The notes: generated by a model from the letters alone, not told the origin. Positions 9,985 to 21,029 are shown, counted from the stretch's first letter. The stretch: 64,000 nt of DNA from Semisulcospira habei (GCA_036245525.1 BTPG01000004.1:17743412-17807411), one strand, 5' to 3'. A program made the numbers and translations.

Positions 9985-10740
9985 AGACAGAATGCCATCA
10001 AAACGGAGATCCGAGAATAAATCACGAAGCCAAAGGTAATTCAATGACAAAGTGAAACAAAGTCAGCGTGTTAATGGAACTCAGATTTTTCATGTGTCAG
10101 ATCGCCACGTGGTGTTGTGTTTGTTGTTGTGGTTTTTTCCCCCCAGATATTGCCATCAAAACGCAGAGCCGAGGATAAATCACAAACCTAAAGGTAATTA
10201 ACAAAGTGATACAATGGGCTCCATTCGTCTGAACCATTTCCTTTGAATACAGAACCAAGGTTGCTGTTATTTCATAGAATGCCATGAAAACGCAGAGCCA
10301 ACAATAAATCTCGAATAAATCTCGAAGCCAAAGGTAATTCACAAGTTGAAACAAAGGGCTTCATTCACCAGCACTCTCTTTCATAAATACAGAACCTTTC
10401 ACTGCGGAGAAAACGTGAATGTAGCGCGATCCAGCTTAAGAGACATAGATCCTCAAGGGTCCCCGCAGTTGCGGGAGCCCATGGGGATCTATGCCTCTTG
10501 CTGACACCACTCTGAATCAATGTTCCTGGGACGGTTGCAGTCTTTGGCTTCAGTTATGAACAATTATTTCAAAAACACAGTCTGCGATCACTGGAAGTGA
10601 AAGGTTTTAATCACAGCTGATACACGATATTTGATTATCTGCCTCTTGTTTTCAAAATGCTTGGTAGAACCAAAAGTAAATCACAAGTGAGACACAATTC
10701 GTCATATGTCTGCACTCCTTCCGTAGACGGCTAAGCACGT
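9985..10740. repeat. Degenerate tandem repeat, unit about 130-160 bp
   Basis: GCCATCAAAACGGAGATCCG, CCATCAAAACGCAGAGCCGA and GCCATGAAAACGCAGAGCC (9989, 10151, 10281), each followed by AATAAATC..AAGCCAAAGGTAATTCA and a GAAACAAAG block; a fourth weak copy near 10660. An AGAGGCATAGATCC hairpin (10433-10503) interrupts it. Confidence 0.7.
10433..10503. mobile_element. AGAGGCATAGATCC palindrome MITE
   Basis: AAGAGACATAGATCCTCAAG pairs with GGGGATCTATGCCTCTTGC. Left flank CACTGCGGAGAAAACGTGAA recurs at 31567. Confidence 0.8.
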
Positions 10741-11317
10741 CCAGGCCATGCGTCACATCCTACATTTGTCACTTCCACACGTACCGATATGATAAGTAGC
10801 GAAGTGTATTCTTGTTTGATTGTCTATTTTGAAGGGGGGAAAGGGTTTTCACCCGAAATATCATTAAATCGTGTTGTAACTGTCTTTTCTAAGCGTATTT
10901 CTTTCCTCGTTGGGTTATTTTGAGCACGTCCAGCATTCGTGTGATCCTGCAAACTGATACAGGCGTGTTCCACTGTAACCTTTTCGCTGCCAGAAAAAAA
11001 CGAGGACATCCCAACCAGGGGAAACACAAATCGTCATAAAGCCCGCAGATATGTTTAGTCAGCTCATGCAGAACAGATCTAGAAAGGTTTAGAATAGGTT
11101 GACGTGCTCTCTGGTCACTGTGAATGTAACACACGAGTCAGTGTACGGCACGCCGCATGTTTTCTTCATCGACTTGAAACAATCACTTCAGTTCAAGCAT
11201 ACACAAGTCCATGTTCTTCCGTTTCATCTTCTGAATTCATAGAATGACTGTCGTGCGACGAGAAACGCGTTTTCACACGTAAATGATGTATCAATGGACG
11301 AGATTTATCTCTGTTGT

Positions 11318-11522
11318 TTAACCCTTTTAGCCCCAAGGTCCAATTTCTCAACTGAATTTTGGAGGTATTACCTAACGACTATGTACCAGTTGCAGGGGAT
11401 GGATTGACCATGATAATTCAAGGGTAGTGCCTGAAGGCGCCAAGCTAATCTGGCACTACCCTTGAATTATGATCATGGCCTATCAATCTCCTGATGTAGG
11501 GACTCGGGGCTAAATGGGTTAA
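11318..11522. mobile_element. TTAA palindrome MITE, family A
   Basis: Ends TTAACCCTTTTAGCCCC and GGGGCTAAATGGGTTAA. Ten bases of the left arm near the centre are deleted. Its right TTAA is also the left TTAA of the next element. Confidence 0.9.
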
Positions 11523-11640
11523 CCCTTTGTCATGATTAGCGCTCAGTACTACGGTCATGTGGGTGTGGGTAGCGCTTTTAGTCGCGATGATTCCTTCCGG
11601 AGAGTCATCGCGACTAAAACCGCTACCCACACCCAAAGAA
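11519..11640. mobile_element. CCTTTGGCTGTCGG-type palindrome MITE, abutting copy
   Basis: TTAACCCTTTGTC, then arms GGGTGTGGGTAGCGCTTTTA and AAAACCGCTACCCACACCC around a GATGATTCC..GGA.GTCATCG loop. Confidence 0.78.
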
Positions 11641-11681
11641 CGCGAAGAACGTTGCTCCACAACCTAAATGTCCCCGGCCGG

Positions 11682-11880
11682 CGGGAGTACTCCCCAAATG
11701 GACCCACGCGGGGAGTACGCCACAAGGACACTTCTATTCAAATGAGATGCTAGGCATCTCATTTTAATAAATGTGTACTTGTGGCGTACTCCTCCTGAGT
11801 AGCATCTCATTTAAACAAAAGAGTATTTGTGGCGTACTCCCTGAGTGGGTCTGTCTGGGGACTACTCCGGCAAACGGTAT
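11682..11880. mobile_element. GAGTACTCC palindromic element
   Basis: CGGGAGTACTCCCC at the left and GGGACTACTCCGG at the right, with the inner AAATGAGATGCTAGGCATCT hairpin and a duplicated GTACTTGTGGCGTACTCC block. Confidence 0.78.
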
Positions 11881-12057
11881 GAGGTGTCAAACGCCTGAAG
11901 ACTGACCAGCACTACACAGCTCAAAGAGCCGAACATCATCACCATGATATCTCCACCTTATTTCCAAACAACATAAACGTCTCAGGAACGTGTATTGCAC
12001 TAGCGGCTATACCCCTTGCAATAGACGATGTCAGGAGTAGATCCAGTTTGCACGTCA

Positions 12058-12555
12058 GTGTTTCTACGAAAACATTGGATTGAAGGCCCACTACCGCCGT
12101 AACTGTTCAAATATACACTTCTATAACAGATGGTTCCGAAACGCTACACGCAGGTCTAGTTATGGTACATTTGGACACAGGACAATCCAGGTCAGCACAG
12201 GTCGTCTTAATATTAAGTAACCTGACAATGACTCCACTCCGTTCTATAAATACAATGCTTTCAGTACGAGAAATAACTAACAAATAGATTGACACACAAA
12301 CGACAGGCGGCGCAGAATAAATAAGTGCGATTACGCGTGTGCTTTTGCTGCGTGTCCAAACTGATGTTAAAGTTCATTAGGTGTGTCGGCAAGGCATAAC
12401 AGACACAAAATGGTGCTAATAGGTGTCTTCAGATTTATGCGTAATGGTACTTTAATAGCCCGGACAGACATGCAATATCGATGTTTGTCCAGGCGTTTAA
12501 TCCAATGTCTTCGTCTAAACTCGAGCGATTTTTACCTACTTCTCTGATTTCCGAA
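12058..12555. mobile_element. GGATTAAAAGCC..CGAAAAC inverted element, split
   Basis: CGAAAACATTGGATTGAAGG near 12077 and GCGTTTAATCCAATGTCTTC near 12494 are inverted and resemble the compact hairpin at 54620-54720. The interior of about 390 bp shows no gene. Confidence 0.5.
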
Positions 12556-12640
12556 AGGTATGGTTGTTGTTGTTTGTTTTTTTAAGTTCCACGTTCTTGT
12601 CTAAATGTACATTAAAAGTAAAACTCTTCAAAAAAGAAAT

Positions 12641-12681
12641 CCCCCCCCCCCCCCAAAAAAAAAAAAAAAAAAAAAAAAAAG
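12641..12681. repeat. Poly-C / poly-A tract
   Basis: 14 C followed by about 26 A. Possible retroposon tail; no body recognised. Confidence 0.9.
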
Positions 12682-12721
12682 CGAGAACAATGACAATAAA
12701 ATTGTGCTGCAGTTGTCCTTT

Positions 12722-12935
12722 TTAACTCATTCAGCCCGACGGTCGTATTTTCTCAATTTTGGAGGCGTCATCTAATGACTATGCACAAGTTGCAGGAGAT
12801 GGGTGGACCATGATAATTCAAGGGCAGTGCCAGATTAGCTTGGCGCCGACAGGCGCCAAGCTAATCTGGCACTACCCTTGAATTATCATGGTCCACCCAT
12901 CTCCTGCTGTACTGCGTCAGGACTGAATGGGTTAA
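12722..12935. mobile_element. TTAA palindrome MITE, family E
   Basis: Ends TTAACTCATTCAGCCCGAC and TCAGGACTGAATGGGTTAA. Centre GGCGCCGACAGGCGCC; arms otherwise perfect over about 55 bp. Confidence 0.92.
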
Positions 12936-13224
12936 GCGTGTTGTTGAGATTTTCTTTGCTTTGTACACGATTGGTCTGTATTTTGTAACACTCTTCCAGC
13001 GATACAGGCATGCACAACACATGAAATACGGTACTTCTCCCAGTACGATAATGTAGTCCACTGCGGCCGGAGTGCAAGAACAGCAGTCGACCTGGCATTG
13101 CTATCCTGTCTTCCTGCAATGACCGCTAAGAGAAATGAGTGGGCCCATTTCGGGACGCGGGCTTTACCCGCAGGCTTTGCGCAGCGCGCGCTAATCAACC
13201 GCAGGCAGTGGGAGACGTCTACAC

Positions 13225-13350
13225 CTACGGTCTCAGTTGCATGAGTGAGCTTAATCCTGCGCAAGCCACTGAGCAAGCTACGCTACAGCGGACCTTGCTT
13301 AGTGGCTTGCGCAAGACTAAGCTCATACAACTGAGCAATGGTCTGCAGCT
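13225..13350. mobile_element. GCATGAGTGAGCTTAATCC palindrome
   Basis: Arms GTTGCATGAGTGAGCTTAAT and AAGCTCATACAACTGAGC around TGCGCAAGCCACT../..AGTGGCTTGCGCA. A relative is at 34710-34795. Confidence 0.75.
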
Positions 13351-13397
13351 GCCTTTGGTCGACGAGGGGTTACCTTGGCATTGACGTTTTGCTTCAA

Positions 13398-13475
13398 GCA
13401 AGTAACACGACACAGACTCGATTCTCACACCAGATCGTACGACAAAGTGACCACGGTCGATCTGGCGTGAGAGTC
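13398..13475. mobile_element. CTCACACCAGATCG palindrome
   Basis: ACTCGATTCTCACACCAGAT pairs with GATCTGGCGTGAGAGTC. A single copy in the window. Confidence 0.6.
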
Positions 13476-13634
13476 ATTGTGGCGTGTTACGCCGGACATG
13501 CAGATAACCGGCCGCGTACACAGTTTCATCTATCACGCCACCACTATCGCTGATTAGAACCAACTTGAAATCAGTCATATCCGGCCAAATGTTTATTGAT
13601 CGCTATAAATGCAGGACTAGAAAACGTAGGGAAG

Positions 13635-14250
13635 CCTTCTGACCGCGGCCGTAATATCTGAAAAAACGTACCGCGGCCCGTTTGAAATAAGTAAATCCCG
13701 TGATCGCGGCACTTACCCCTGAAATAAGTAAGTCTCTAGTCGCGGCTCTTATGTCTGAAACCAGTAAGTCCCTCTAACGCGGTTCTTACGTCTGAATTAA
13801 GTAGATCCAAGTCCCTGATCACGGCTCTAACGACTGAAATAAGTAGATTGCGTCCCCTGACCGTCGCGATTGTTACGTGTGAAATGATGATAAGTAGCGA
13901 CTCTTTTGTCTGAAAAACGTAGATTTAAGTCCCTGACCGCGGATTTTAGGTCTGAAATGACTACCGCGGCTTTTACTCTGAAAAAAAGTACATACATGTA
14001 AGACCTCGGACCGCGGCTCTAACATTCTTACATTTGATATATACTGACGAGCAACAGAAATGCGACATTTTTGGAATCATCGGAAACATTAAAATGTCGC
14101 ATTTCTCTTGCTCGTCGGTATACTACGGCGGCTCTAACGTCAGAAATAAACTACCGCGACTCTGATACATCTTACTGAGATCTCAGATAAATATGTCCCC
14201 CTGGCTGCGGCTTGTATATTATATCTGAAATGAGTAGGGCCTACCTTGGC
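13635..14250. repeat. Degenerate minisatellite, unit about 40-50 bp
   Basis: Units of the form ACCGCGGCTCTTACGTCTGA followed by AATAAGTA-AATCCC repeat a dozen or so times. Interrupted at 14036-14122 by a MITE, after which two or three more units follow. Confidence 0.78.
14036..14122. mobile_element. TATACTGACGAGCAA MITE inside the minisatellite
   Basis: Starts TATACTGACGAGCAACAGAA, ends CTTGCTCGTCGGTATA, arms of about 32 bp containing ATGCGACATTTTTGG and its complement. TA flanks suggest a Tc1/mariner-like target. Confidence 0.85.
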
Positions 14251-14335
14251 CAGTAAGGTACTATATGAAAAGAAGTGAAGTGCTTTGCAGCAGTACTGAT
14301 AAGCGAGACCAAGATGGGCCATTTTGGAGCTGCAA

Positions 14336-14406
14336 ATGTCTGTAGGTCTGTGATTTTGAACCTTACGGGCCTCGGGCCGTAAGGGTCAACATCACAGACC
14401 TGCACT
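14336..14406. mobile_element. GGTCTGTGATTTTGGACC palindrome
   Basis: TAGGTCTGTGATTTTGAACC pairs with GGTCAACATCACAGACCTG around CTTACGGGCCTCGGGCCGTAAG. Confidence 0.78.
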
Positions 14407-14508
14407 CAAACGCATGTATGAGACGAACTAAACATTTAAACGTTTCACAGCGTAACAGTTTCCTTTATATACATTTCAATGGCGGGTATATCGAATTATT
14501 GGCACCCT

Positions 14509-14734
14509 TTAACACATTCTGCTCCAAGACCGAAATCCGCAAATTTTGAAGTTGCCCTCTGAAGACTGTATTACGCTTCTGGAAACAGATCGAGCCCACG
14601 CGCGTGATAGTTCAAGGGTTGTGCCAGAATGGCTTGGCGCCTATGGGCGCCAAGCCATTCTGGCACAACCCTTGAACTATCACGCTCGATCCATGTCTGG
14701 CCGTGGCGTGGCGTGTCGGAGTCGAATGAGTTAA
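14509..14734. mobile_element. TTAA palindrome MITE, family B
   Basis: Ends TTAACACATTCTGCTCC and GAGTCGAATGAGTTAA. Both arms read AGAATGGC/GCCATTCT, a paired change relative to AGAATAGC. Confidence 0.9.
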
Positions 14735-14821
14735 AACTTGACCACACATACGCGCCGATGTTGTCTGCACACAGCGCTTTAGTAGCCTACTGACTGATTA
14801 ATTATACTGTGCAGCACGGCG

Positions 14822-14995
14822 TTAACCCCTTTTCATCCTGATACTCCCATTGCTTAAAATAAAATTGATTATGATAGTTCAAGGGTGGTGCCAGAATAGC
14901 TTGATGCCTGAGGCGCCAAGCTATTCTGGCGCCTCGCTTGAACTAAAATGCTTAATCTATCTCATAATCTGTAATGTAGCCTTCATAGGTTAATC
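14822..14995. mobile_element. TTAA palindrome MITE, family C
   Basis: Left end TTAACCCCTTTTCATCCTGA; the right end is cut short at CATAGGTTAA. Core with GAATAG. Confidence 0.85.
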
Positions 14996-15054
14996 AGCAC
15001 GTGCCCAGCGGGGACTCATTACCCGCCACATTGTATGAACTCCCATCTGCTAAT

Positions 15055-15077
15055 GGGGGGGGGGGGGGGGGGGGGAG
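15055..15077 (+). repeat. Poly-G run
   Basis: About 22 consecutive G. Confidence 0.95.
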
Positions 15078-15796
15078 CATGGGTCGAAATCGTGACAGGT
15101 ACTGTATGCGAGAAAAAATATATGCAAGTGTACTTTCATTTTAAAGACACTTTGCTTGGCTGTATATGCAAAATTAAACAAAAGAAGACATTAATTCCGC
15201 ATCAAAAAGGTGACTGGTAAGAGTGTAAATGCAAAGAAAAATAACATTTAGAAAGAACAGACACAACACAATTAATAAAATAATTGTGATGTACTTGTCC
15301 TTTCTAAGCGTGCTTTCTTTTCCTTGTCAGTAATTTCTTAGAAGAAAATAAAAAAAAGGCGCTCCGCGAGATGCGATCAAAAAACGCGTTCTTCGTCATC
15401 TTATCAATTTCTGTACCAATCTTCTGCACGTGTCACGCAAAGCACTCATCCAGACGATATCATTCGCCGCTGTCCCGCACACAACAAAGCACAAGCGTTT
15501 GGTGTCGGCCCGATGAAACTTTCAATTGCGTACTGGGTGTCGGAGTGCGGCAGGCCGTTCCACTTCTCAGTAACTGATTAATTCATCCTAGAACAAAATA
15601 TTTAATGCTTGGAGTAAATAATTTATCCTAGGACAATTCGATTTAATCCTAGGACAAATTCAAACCAATCAGCCATGATATCTCAAGTGAAATTCTCCAA
15701 TGAATGAATGTATTTTCTACCATCACCGCGAATCATATCAAGTGGGTGAAATCTGTCCTATGAATAATTATTTCCAAATCTCTGTAATCATGGGAT

Positions 15797-15890
15797 TTTC
15801 CCAGTAAGCAAAAGATCCTCAGGCCGACTTCAGCCTCTGTGAGCCCACTGCGGCTGACGTCGGCCCGAGGACCTTTGCTTACTAGGTCGC
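15797..15890. mobile_element. GC-rich palindrome, AGGCCGAC family
   Basis: CCAGTAAGCAAAAGATCCTC pairs with GAGGACCTTTGCTTACTAGG, with an inner GGCCGACTTCAGCC../..GGCTGACGTCGGCC. Confidence 0.78.
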
Positions 15891-15997
15891 CCCTGCCGAA
15901 AGGTGACACAAATTCTTTTCAGCCAGCGCAGCCTAAAACCCGATCAATGAATATGTCAGTTCAGTTCTGCCCCGGCAACCGGACGCATTTCATTCTA

Positions 15998-16073
15998 CGT
16001 GTGCGCTGGTCTGTGATTCTGGACCTTACGGCCATTGGCCGTAAGGTCCAGAATCACCAGCCAGCGCATGTAT
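15998..16073. mobile_element. GGTCTGTGATTTTGGACC palindrome
   Basis: TGCGCTGGTCTGTGATTCTG and its complement, around CTTACGGCCATTGGCCGTAAG; one of the best-preserved copies. Confidence 0.82.
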
Positions 16074-16204
16074 ATTCATCGATTCGTCGGAAGCAGGAAA
16101 GCACAATCAAACAGAAAGTGTTCAATGCATTAATTTAATTGACCCTAATAATAGCACACGTACGTCTAAACATGGGGCGCGGGTTTCGCAATGCTCCTTT
16201 TTGT

Positions 16205-16390
16205 CTACCGTATTGAAAATACGGTACTCTTTGAAATGGGGCTGGCCGGAGCACATTCCGGATCATGCACATGACGTTTTTAGCGTGTTGGGCAGAAATT
16301 CTGGCAAAGAAGTAACAAGATAAAAATGACGTCACGTCTAGCTACGCAAACCTTGCTAGAGAACGTCTTTTTGGCGCCAAGGCGCCGTGT
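16205..16390. repeat. Interspersed repeat upstream of GT array (copy 1)
   Basis: About 180 bp shared with 32050-32225: CTACCGTATTGAAAATACGG, GGGCTGG.CGGAG, CATGACGTTTTT.GCGTG, and CTAGCTACGCAAACCTTGCT. In both places a GT/CG microsatellite starts directly after it. Confidence 0.85.
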
Positions 16391-16398
16391 GTGTGTGT

Positions 16399-16446
<48 letters not shown>

Positions 16447-16523
16447 ATGTGCGTGTGCGTGTGTATGTGTGTGTGTGAGTGTGTGTGTGTCTGTGTGTGA
16501 TGGTGTGTGTGTGTCTGTGTGCG

Positions 16524-16614
<91 letters not shown>

Positions 16615-16667
16615 GCGTGTGTATGTGTGTGTATGTGTGTCTGTGTGTGTGTGTGTCTGTGTGTGAT

Positions 16668-16732
<65 letters not shown>
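16386..16732. repeat. (GT)n microsatellite, 347 bp
   Basis: GT array with scattered GA, GC and CT variants, including a repeated higher-order stretch (GTGTGTGATGGTGTGTG twice). Confidence 0.98.
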
Positions 16733-16735
<3 letters not shown>

Positions 16736-17106
16736 ACAGCGACTAGAGCCCGCGTTTGAGGACGGACAAGCTTGAAATTTTAGGATATTGTCCCAAAAAG
16801 AATAATCTCGAGACCTTTTTTCCGATTATTTGATTAAGATGCTCATTGGCGAGAAAATGGCCGTTTCACAAAAACCGGTTGATGCACACTATAGAGTCCG
16901 TAATTTTTCTTATTTTTACTAGATATTTACATATAACTAGATAAAAGGGAGATATTGAATGAGAACGTTAACCAGCATTGTACATCTAGAACATTTTGAG
17001 AGATAATTAAATATAATTTTTTGGAAAAAAAAATTTCACGTTCTTGAGATTAATAACATTTTACGAATTATATGAGTTAATCTTAAAACAACTGAATCTT
17101 TTTTAC

Positions 17107-17440
17107 GAAAAAAAAATTTTCTCATTAATAATCGCATGATTTTTTTGTATACGGTATTTGCATAAGCCTACAGTTTGTCTCGGCTGTCGGGTACGATTAG
17201 GTCAATTGTGACCTGTATACCCTAGGTGTGAAAATCAGACAATTTTCTGCACCACTTTTTTTGAGTCATTTGTAAACAGCTAACATAATTTTAATTTTTC
17301 TTTTACGAAATAAAATATATTCTCATTAATATCCGCATGATTTTTCATGAACAGTGTTTGCAAAAGCCTGCTGTTTGTCCCCGCTCTGGGGTAGGATTAG
17401 GTCAAACTGACCTGTAAGCCCTAGGCGTGAAAATCAGCAA
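17107..17440. repeat. Two diverged copies of a 135-bp block
   Basis: 17107-17240 and 17300-17440 share TCTCATTAATA.CCGCATGAT, GTTTGCA.AAGCCT, GGTA.GATTAGGTCAA, TGACCTGTA and CCTAGG.GTGAAAATCAG. AT-rich; no coding. Confidence 0.75.
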
Positions 17441-17536
17441 GAAAACTGCAAAGTTGATTCTCTGATACGTCAAATGTTAGTACTGCGATGAGTGATGTAT
17501 AACATCGAGTCGTCACTATGAACACGGCGTCGTGTG

Positions 17537-17572
17537 ACCAAAGACAATACATTATAATGTATTGTCTTTGGT
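17537..17572. repeat. Perfect 36-bp palindrome
   Basis: ACCAAAGACAATACATTA is followed by its exact complement, with no loop. Confidence 0.95.
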
Positions 17573-17796
17573 GGGACTAATGATGTCATGACGTGAAGCT
17601 TGCAGTGACGTCATTTCGCTGCTCGTCCTAGTATTCTTCTTCAGAATAACTATGCTACGCCAGGCCAAAGAGCTTACGAATGGCGGGAATCGCCGGTGTC
17701 CGTCTTTATTTCTGTGTGCCAGTGTGTGTGGATCAGAGGGTGGGTTAGAGTCGAAGGAGATGGATTCCTGTCGCTACACGAGCCCATAGAGTGTAT

Positions 17797-18368
17797 TACT
17801 ACTCATCATCATCATCATCATCATCAGTCCCTTGCCCGATCTGGGCGTTGGGGGGACTGAAAGGCAGCAGCAACAAACAGTGCTCTCCACTGAGTTCTGT
17901 TTTGGGCGGTGGCCATAGAGTCTGGCATCTCGAGTTCGGTCCATTCTTTTATGTTTGCGACCCAACTCTTTCTCTGACGACCTCGCCGGCGGCTTCCTTC
18001 GAGAGTGCCTTGGAGGATAGTCTTGGACAGGGTGTTGTGTCGGGTCACGTGGCCAAACCAAGCAAGCTTGCGCCGTTTCACGGTTGCCAGAAGGGGTTCA
18101 TGTGGGCCCACCAGGGAAGTGACGATGCTCCGTACATATTCGTTGGTCTTGTGCTCGCGGTACGAGATGCGGAGCAACTTCCTCAGGCACTTGTTCTCAA
18201 AGGCCTGGATTTTCTTTTCTGAGTCTGTAAGCAGTGTCCAAGTCTCACAGCCGTAGAGTAGAACAGACACTACGAGGGACTTGTAAAGCCTGTACTTGAT
18301 GGTGAAGCTGATGGAATTATTTCGCCAGATCCTGTCCAGGCTGGCCATTGCGGATGTTGCTGTACCTC
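17797..18368 (-). pseudogene. LINE 3' fragment (reverse transcriptase C-terminus), RTE/CR1-like
   Basis: The minus-strand frame 18348-17824 reads LYKSLVVSVLLYGCETWTLL, then LRKLLRISYREHKTNEYVR, and KLAWFGHVTRH, the usual region after the RT fingers and palm in endonuclease-RT LINEs, followed by a basic RRRGRQRKSW. It ends in a (TCA/ATG)n tail at 17801-17826, typical of RTE-like 3' ends. The 5' end is cut at the TAA microsatellite at 18368. A different family from the LINE at 27-31 kb. Confidence 0.82.
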
Positions 18369-18371
18369 TAC

Positions 18372-18412
<41 letters not shown>

Positions 18413-18480
18413 TATATTTTTAAGGCGCCTATACTTTCGATACAAAAGCTCTAGGCGCCGTACAAATGACATACTAACAT
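18365..18480. repeat. (TAA)n with AGGCGC tail
   Basis: TAATAATAA run (18368-18411), then TTTTTAAGGCGCCTATAC and CTAGGCGCCGTACAAATGAC. Adjoins the LINE fragment's 5' break. Confidence 0.75.
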
Positions 18481-18935
18481 ACATACACCTTGCATCCTAC
18501 TACACATATATAGTGCCTAACATACACACTCACGCAACAAGATAACAAAAGGAGCACACCAACAAAAAATGCTCACACACAAAAAGACACACGTGTACCA
18601 TAAAACCCGCAACAACGGACACACAAGACAGCTCTCACCGAAAACGAAATGTTGACAAAAAGAAGAATTATAACGCTGAATGCACGTTTAAAGAAATAAG
18701 AGACCTTATCTATGGTAAAACAAGATGAGGATTTCATCCCAAAGTCTACCGTATTGTTTGGAGCTCAGATGCGTTTATCTTTTAGGAACATTCAGTGTTG
18801 TTCATATTTTTAGGCTTATTATGCTCAGGCCCGGATCACTTACCTTCTTGTTTGGGACCTTGAACCTAAAACACTGATAGGTGATAAGCCTCCACCTCGC
18901 TAGATCTTGTTTCCGCAGGTCCCGAAAAATCAAAC
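18480..18935. other. Unannotated AT-rich stretch
   Basis: No gene or repeat recognised between the TAA tail and the G-rich tandem array. Confidence 0.5.
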
Positions 18936-18939
18936 AGTG

Positions 18940-19145
18940 TGTGTGTGTGTGTGGGGGGGGGGGGGTAGGGGGTAGGCGGGCGCCAGAAATCAAACAGTGG
19001 GGTGGGGGGGGGGGGTAGGCGGGCGCCAAAAAATCAAACAAGAGGGGGGGGGGTAGGCGGGCGCCCAAAAAACAAACAGTGGGGGGGGGGGGAGGGTAGG
19101 CACGCGCCAAAAAAAAATCAAACAGTGGGGGGAAGGGGGGGTCCA
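18940..19145. repeat. G-rich degenerate tandem repeat
   Basis: Five units of about 55-60 bp built from GGGCGCCA.AAATCAAACA and GTGGGGGGG.GGTAGGCGG. Proline-rich frames over it are artefacts. Confidence 0.8.
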
Positions 19146-19374
19146 AATACATCGAAAAAGGGACTTTGTTATAGCATTTTAACAAATTTCGGGTCTGGGG
19201 TGAGGGTGGCATTGACCCCAGTGCCCCCCCTCTAGATCCGGGCCTGATGCTGATCCATTTCCCTCCTCTCTAAGCCAACCTCTGATCAACACACACGTCG
19301 GCGCATACAAATAAAGACGGACACACGGCGCTTCCCGCCGTGTGTGTACAAGGCTGCGTTCACTGGATATTCAT

Positions 19375-19770
19375 TCCAGATCATCTACTCTCACCTACCC
19401 CAACAGCAACAGAAGGAAGCGAACTCAGAGAGGTGGTTGCCGTACCTGAAATATGGTAGGCCAATTCAGTCCAATCATTGTGTCTCTCCCATCACCCAAG
19501 ATCACTGTGGCCCGCTCACTCACTCTCAGTGGCACTGTTCAATGCACGTTCAGTGGGAACTCGAAGGAAAAACGCTGTGAGATCAATGAATTTATCAAAG
19601 ACAAATAACAATGACATTATGCTGCTCCCCAAGACTTGCCTCAGACCGTCTGTGATGAAGCCAAGTGTCTGGATCTTGCCCCTCCGGGATATCATTCCAA
19701 GTCTTTCTGCCGTAGCTCCTCTCGTGGAGGTGGTATAGCTGTTATCGGCTACAGAGACTCTCTCAGACCC
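19375..19770 (+). pseudogene. Decayed CR1/jockey-like LINE endonuclease fragment
   Basis: Across shifting frames it reads ALFNARSVGTRRKNA, INEFIKD-like, NNNDIMLLPKTCLRPS and, in another frame, SRGGGIAV-like text, the N-terminal motifs (LNARSV..K, DI..LTETWL, SRGGGIAV) of jockey/CR1-clade endonucleases. Several frameshifts make it inactive. The ATT-tailed block at 20135-20302 may be the 3' end of the same or a related element. Confidence 0.65.
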
Positions 19771-19860
19771 TAACTTACGTGGGTAGGAAAACAGGCCACC
19801 TGGCTACAATAACACCATTACCCTTAACCCTCTCAAGGCTAGTGGCAATGCATTATGTTT

Positions 19861-19957
19861 CTATACTGGCGATCAAAAGAAATGCGACATTTTTGGTGTC
19901 ATCGGAAACACCCGAGATTCCAAAAATGTCGCATTTCTTTTGCTCGTCAGTATACAA
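19861..19957. mobile_element. TATACTGACGAGCAA MITE
   Basis: TATACTGGCGATCAAAAGAA to TGCTCGTCAGTATAC, arms about 33 bp, loop TGTCATCGGAAACACCCGAG. Confidence 0.88.
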
Positions 19958-20104
19958 CCATCGTACACTGTCCCCGTTCATCTGCAAAAATGAACGCACG
20001 TAGACTATAACTGAGGCTGACACGAGACAAAACCTATCATGAGCTACTCACAGATCTAACAAATACACATTTTTTACAATGTTTTTAAATACTTTTTATA
20101 AATT

Positions 20105-20302
<198 letters not shown>

Positions 20303-20497
20303 CCCCTTTATAGATATTGTTAGTATGTCTTACAATACTGCTGGTTAAAAGTGCTGACCTTAAACTATGAATTTTAAACGTCGTAATATAAAAATACTTT
20401 TTCTCACTCTTCTTCTCCTTTTTTCCCAGGAGAGTTCCCGTTCCGCTCAAAAGACAGTAGGAAACCAGTGGTAGGTGTGCCTACTGACATGGATTGT

Positions 20498-20912
20498 TAA
20501 CCCATCAAAATCCAAGGGCTGAGTTTTTTTAATTTGCTTATCGGCTGATGAAGGCCACGTCAGTTACAGATTAGGAGACAGATCAACCATTTTAGTTGAA
20601 GGGTCGTGCCAAGCTATTCCGCTGGCACCACCCTTTAACTCATTCTACCCCAGACACAACACAGCAAGATAAGGATCGACCATGATAGTTCAAGGGTGAT
20701 GCCAGAATAGCTTGGCGCCTATGGGCGCCAAGCTATTCTGGCATCACCCTTGAACTATCATGGTCGATCTGTGTCCTGCACTGCACTACAGTCTTCAGAG
20801 AACGACGGCGAAATTTGAGGATTTCGGTGATGGGGTAGAATGAGTTAACTATCATAGTCAAAATAATTTCAGGAGGTGGTGTATCAGTATGAAAAGGGTA
20901 GAAAAGATCTGA
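20498..20912. mobile_element. Family C-like MITE split by a nested MITE
   Basis: Left part 20498-20638 (TTAACCCATCAAAATCC..TTTAGTTGAAGGGTCGTGCC..GGCACCACCCTTTAA), right part 20845-20912 (TTAACTATCATAGTCAAA...). Removing the inner element restores an arm pairing with the left. Confidence 0.8.
20635..20848. mobile_element. TTAA palindrome MITE, family B, nested
   Basis: Ends TTAACTCATTCTACCCC and GGGGTAGAATGAGTTAA. Both arms show GTGATGCCAG/CTGGCATCAC. Lies within the 20498-20912 element at a TTAA. Confidence 0.93.
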
Positions 20913-21029
20913 GGCAAGACAACACTGTAAACCCCGTTGTATCGGCGAACTTCAAGTTTCACAGCCCGACGTAAAGCAAATTGCTTTCAATGACAATAAA
21001 ACAGTCAAGAAGACACTTTACCGCAGGGC

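Noticed and set aside
16391..16746. Open frames rich in Cys-Val or His-Thr over GT/CA arrays (also 2741-3052, 4497-4772, 25711-26061, 31263-31741)
   Set aside because: Pure microsatellite translation; no start context, splice sites or homology.
18802..19212. Proline-rich 136-codon minus-strand frame
   Set aside because: Translation of a G-rich tandem repeat.
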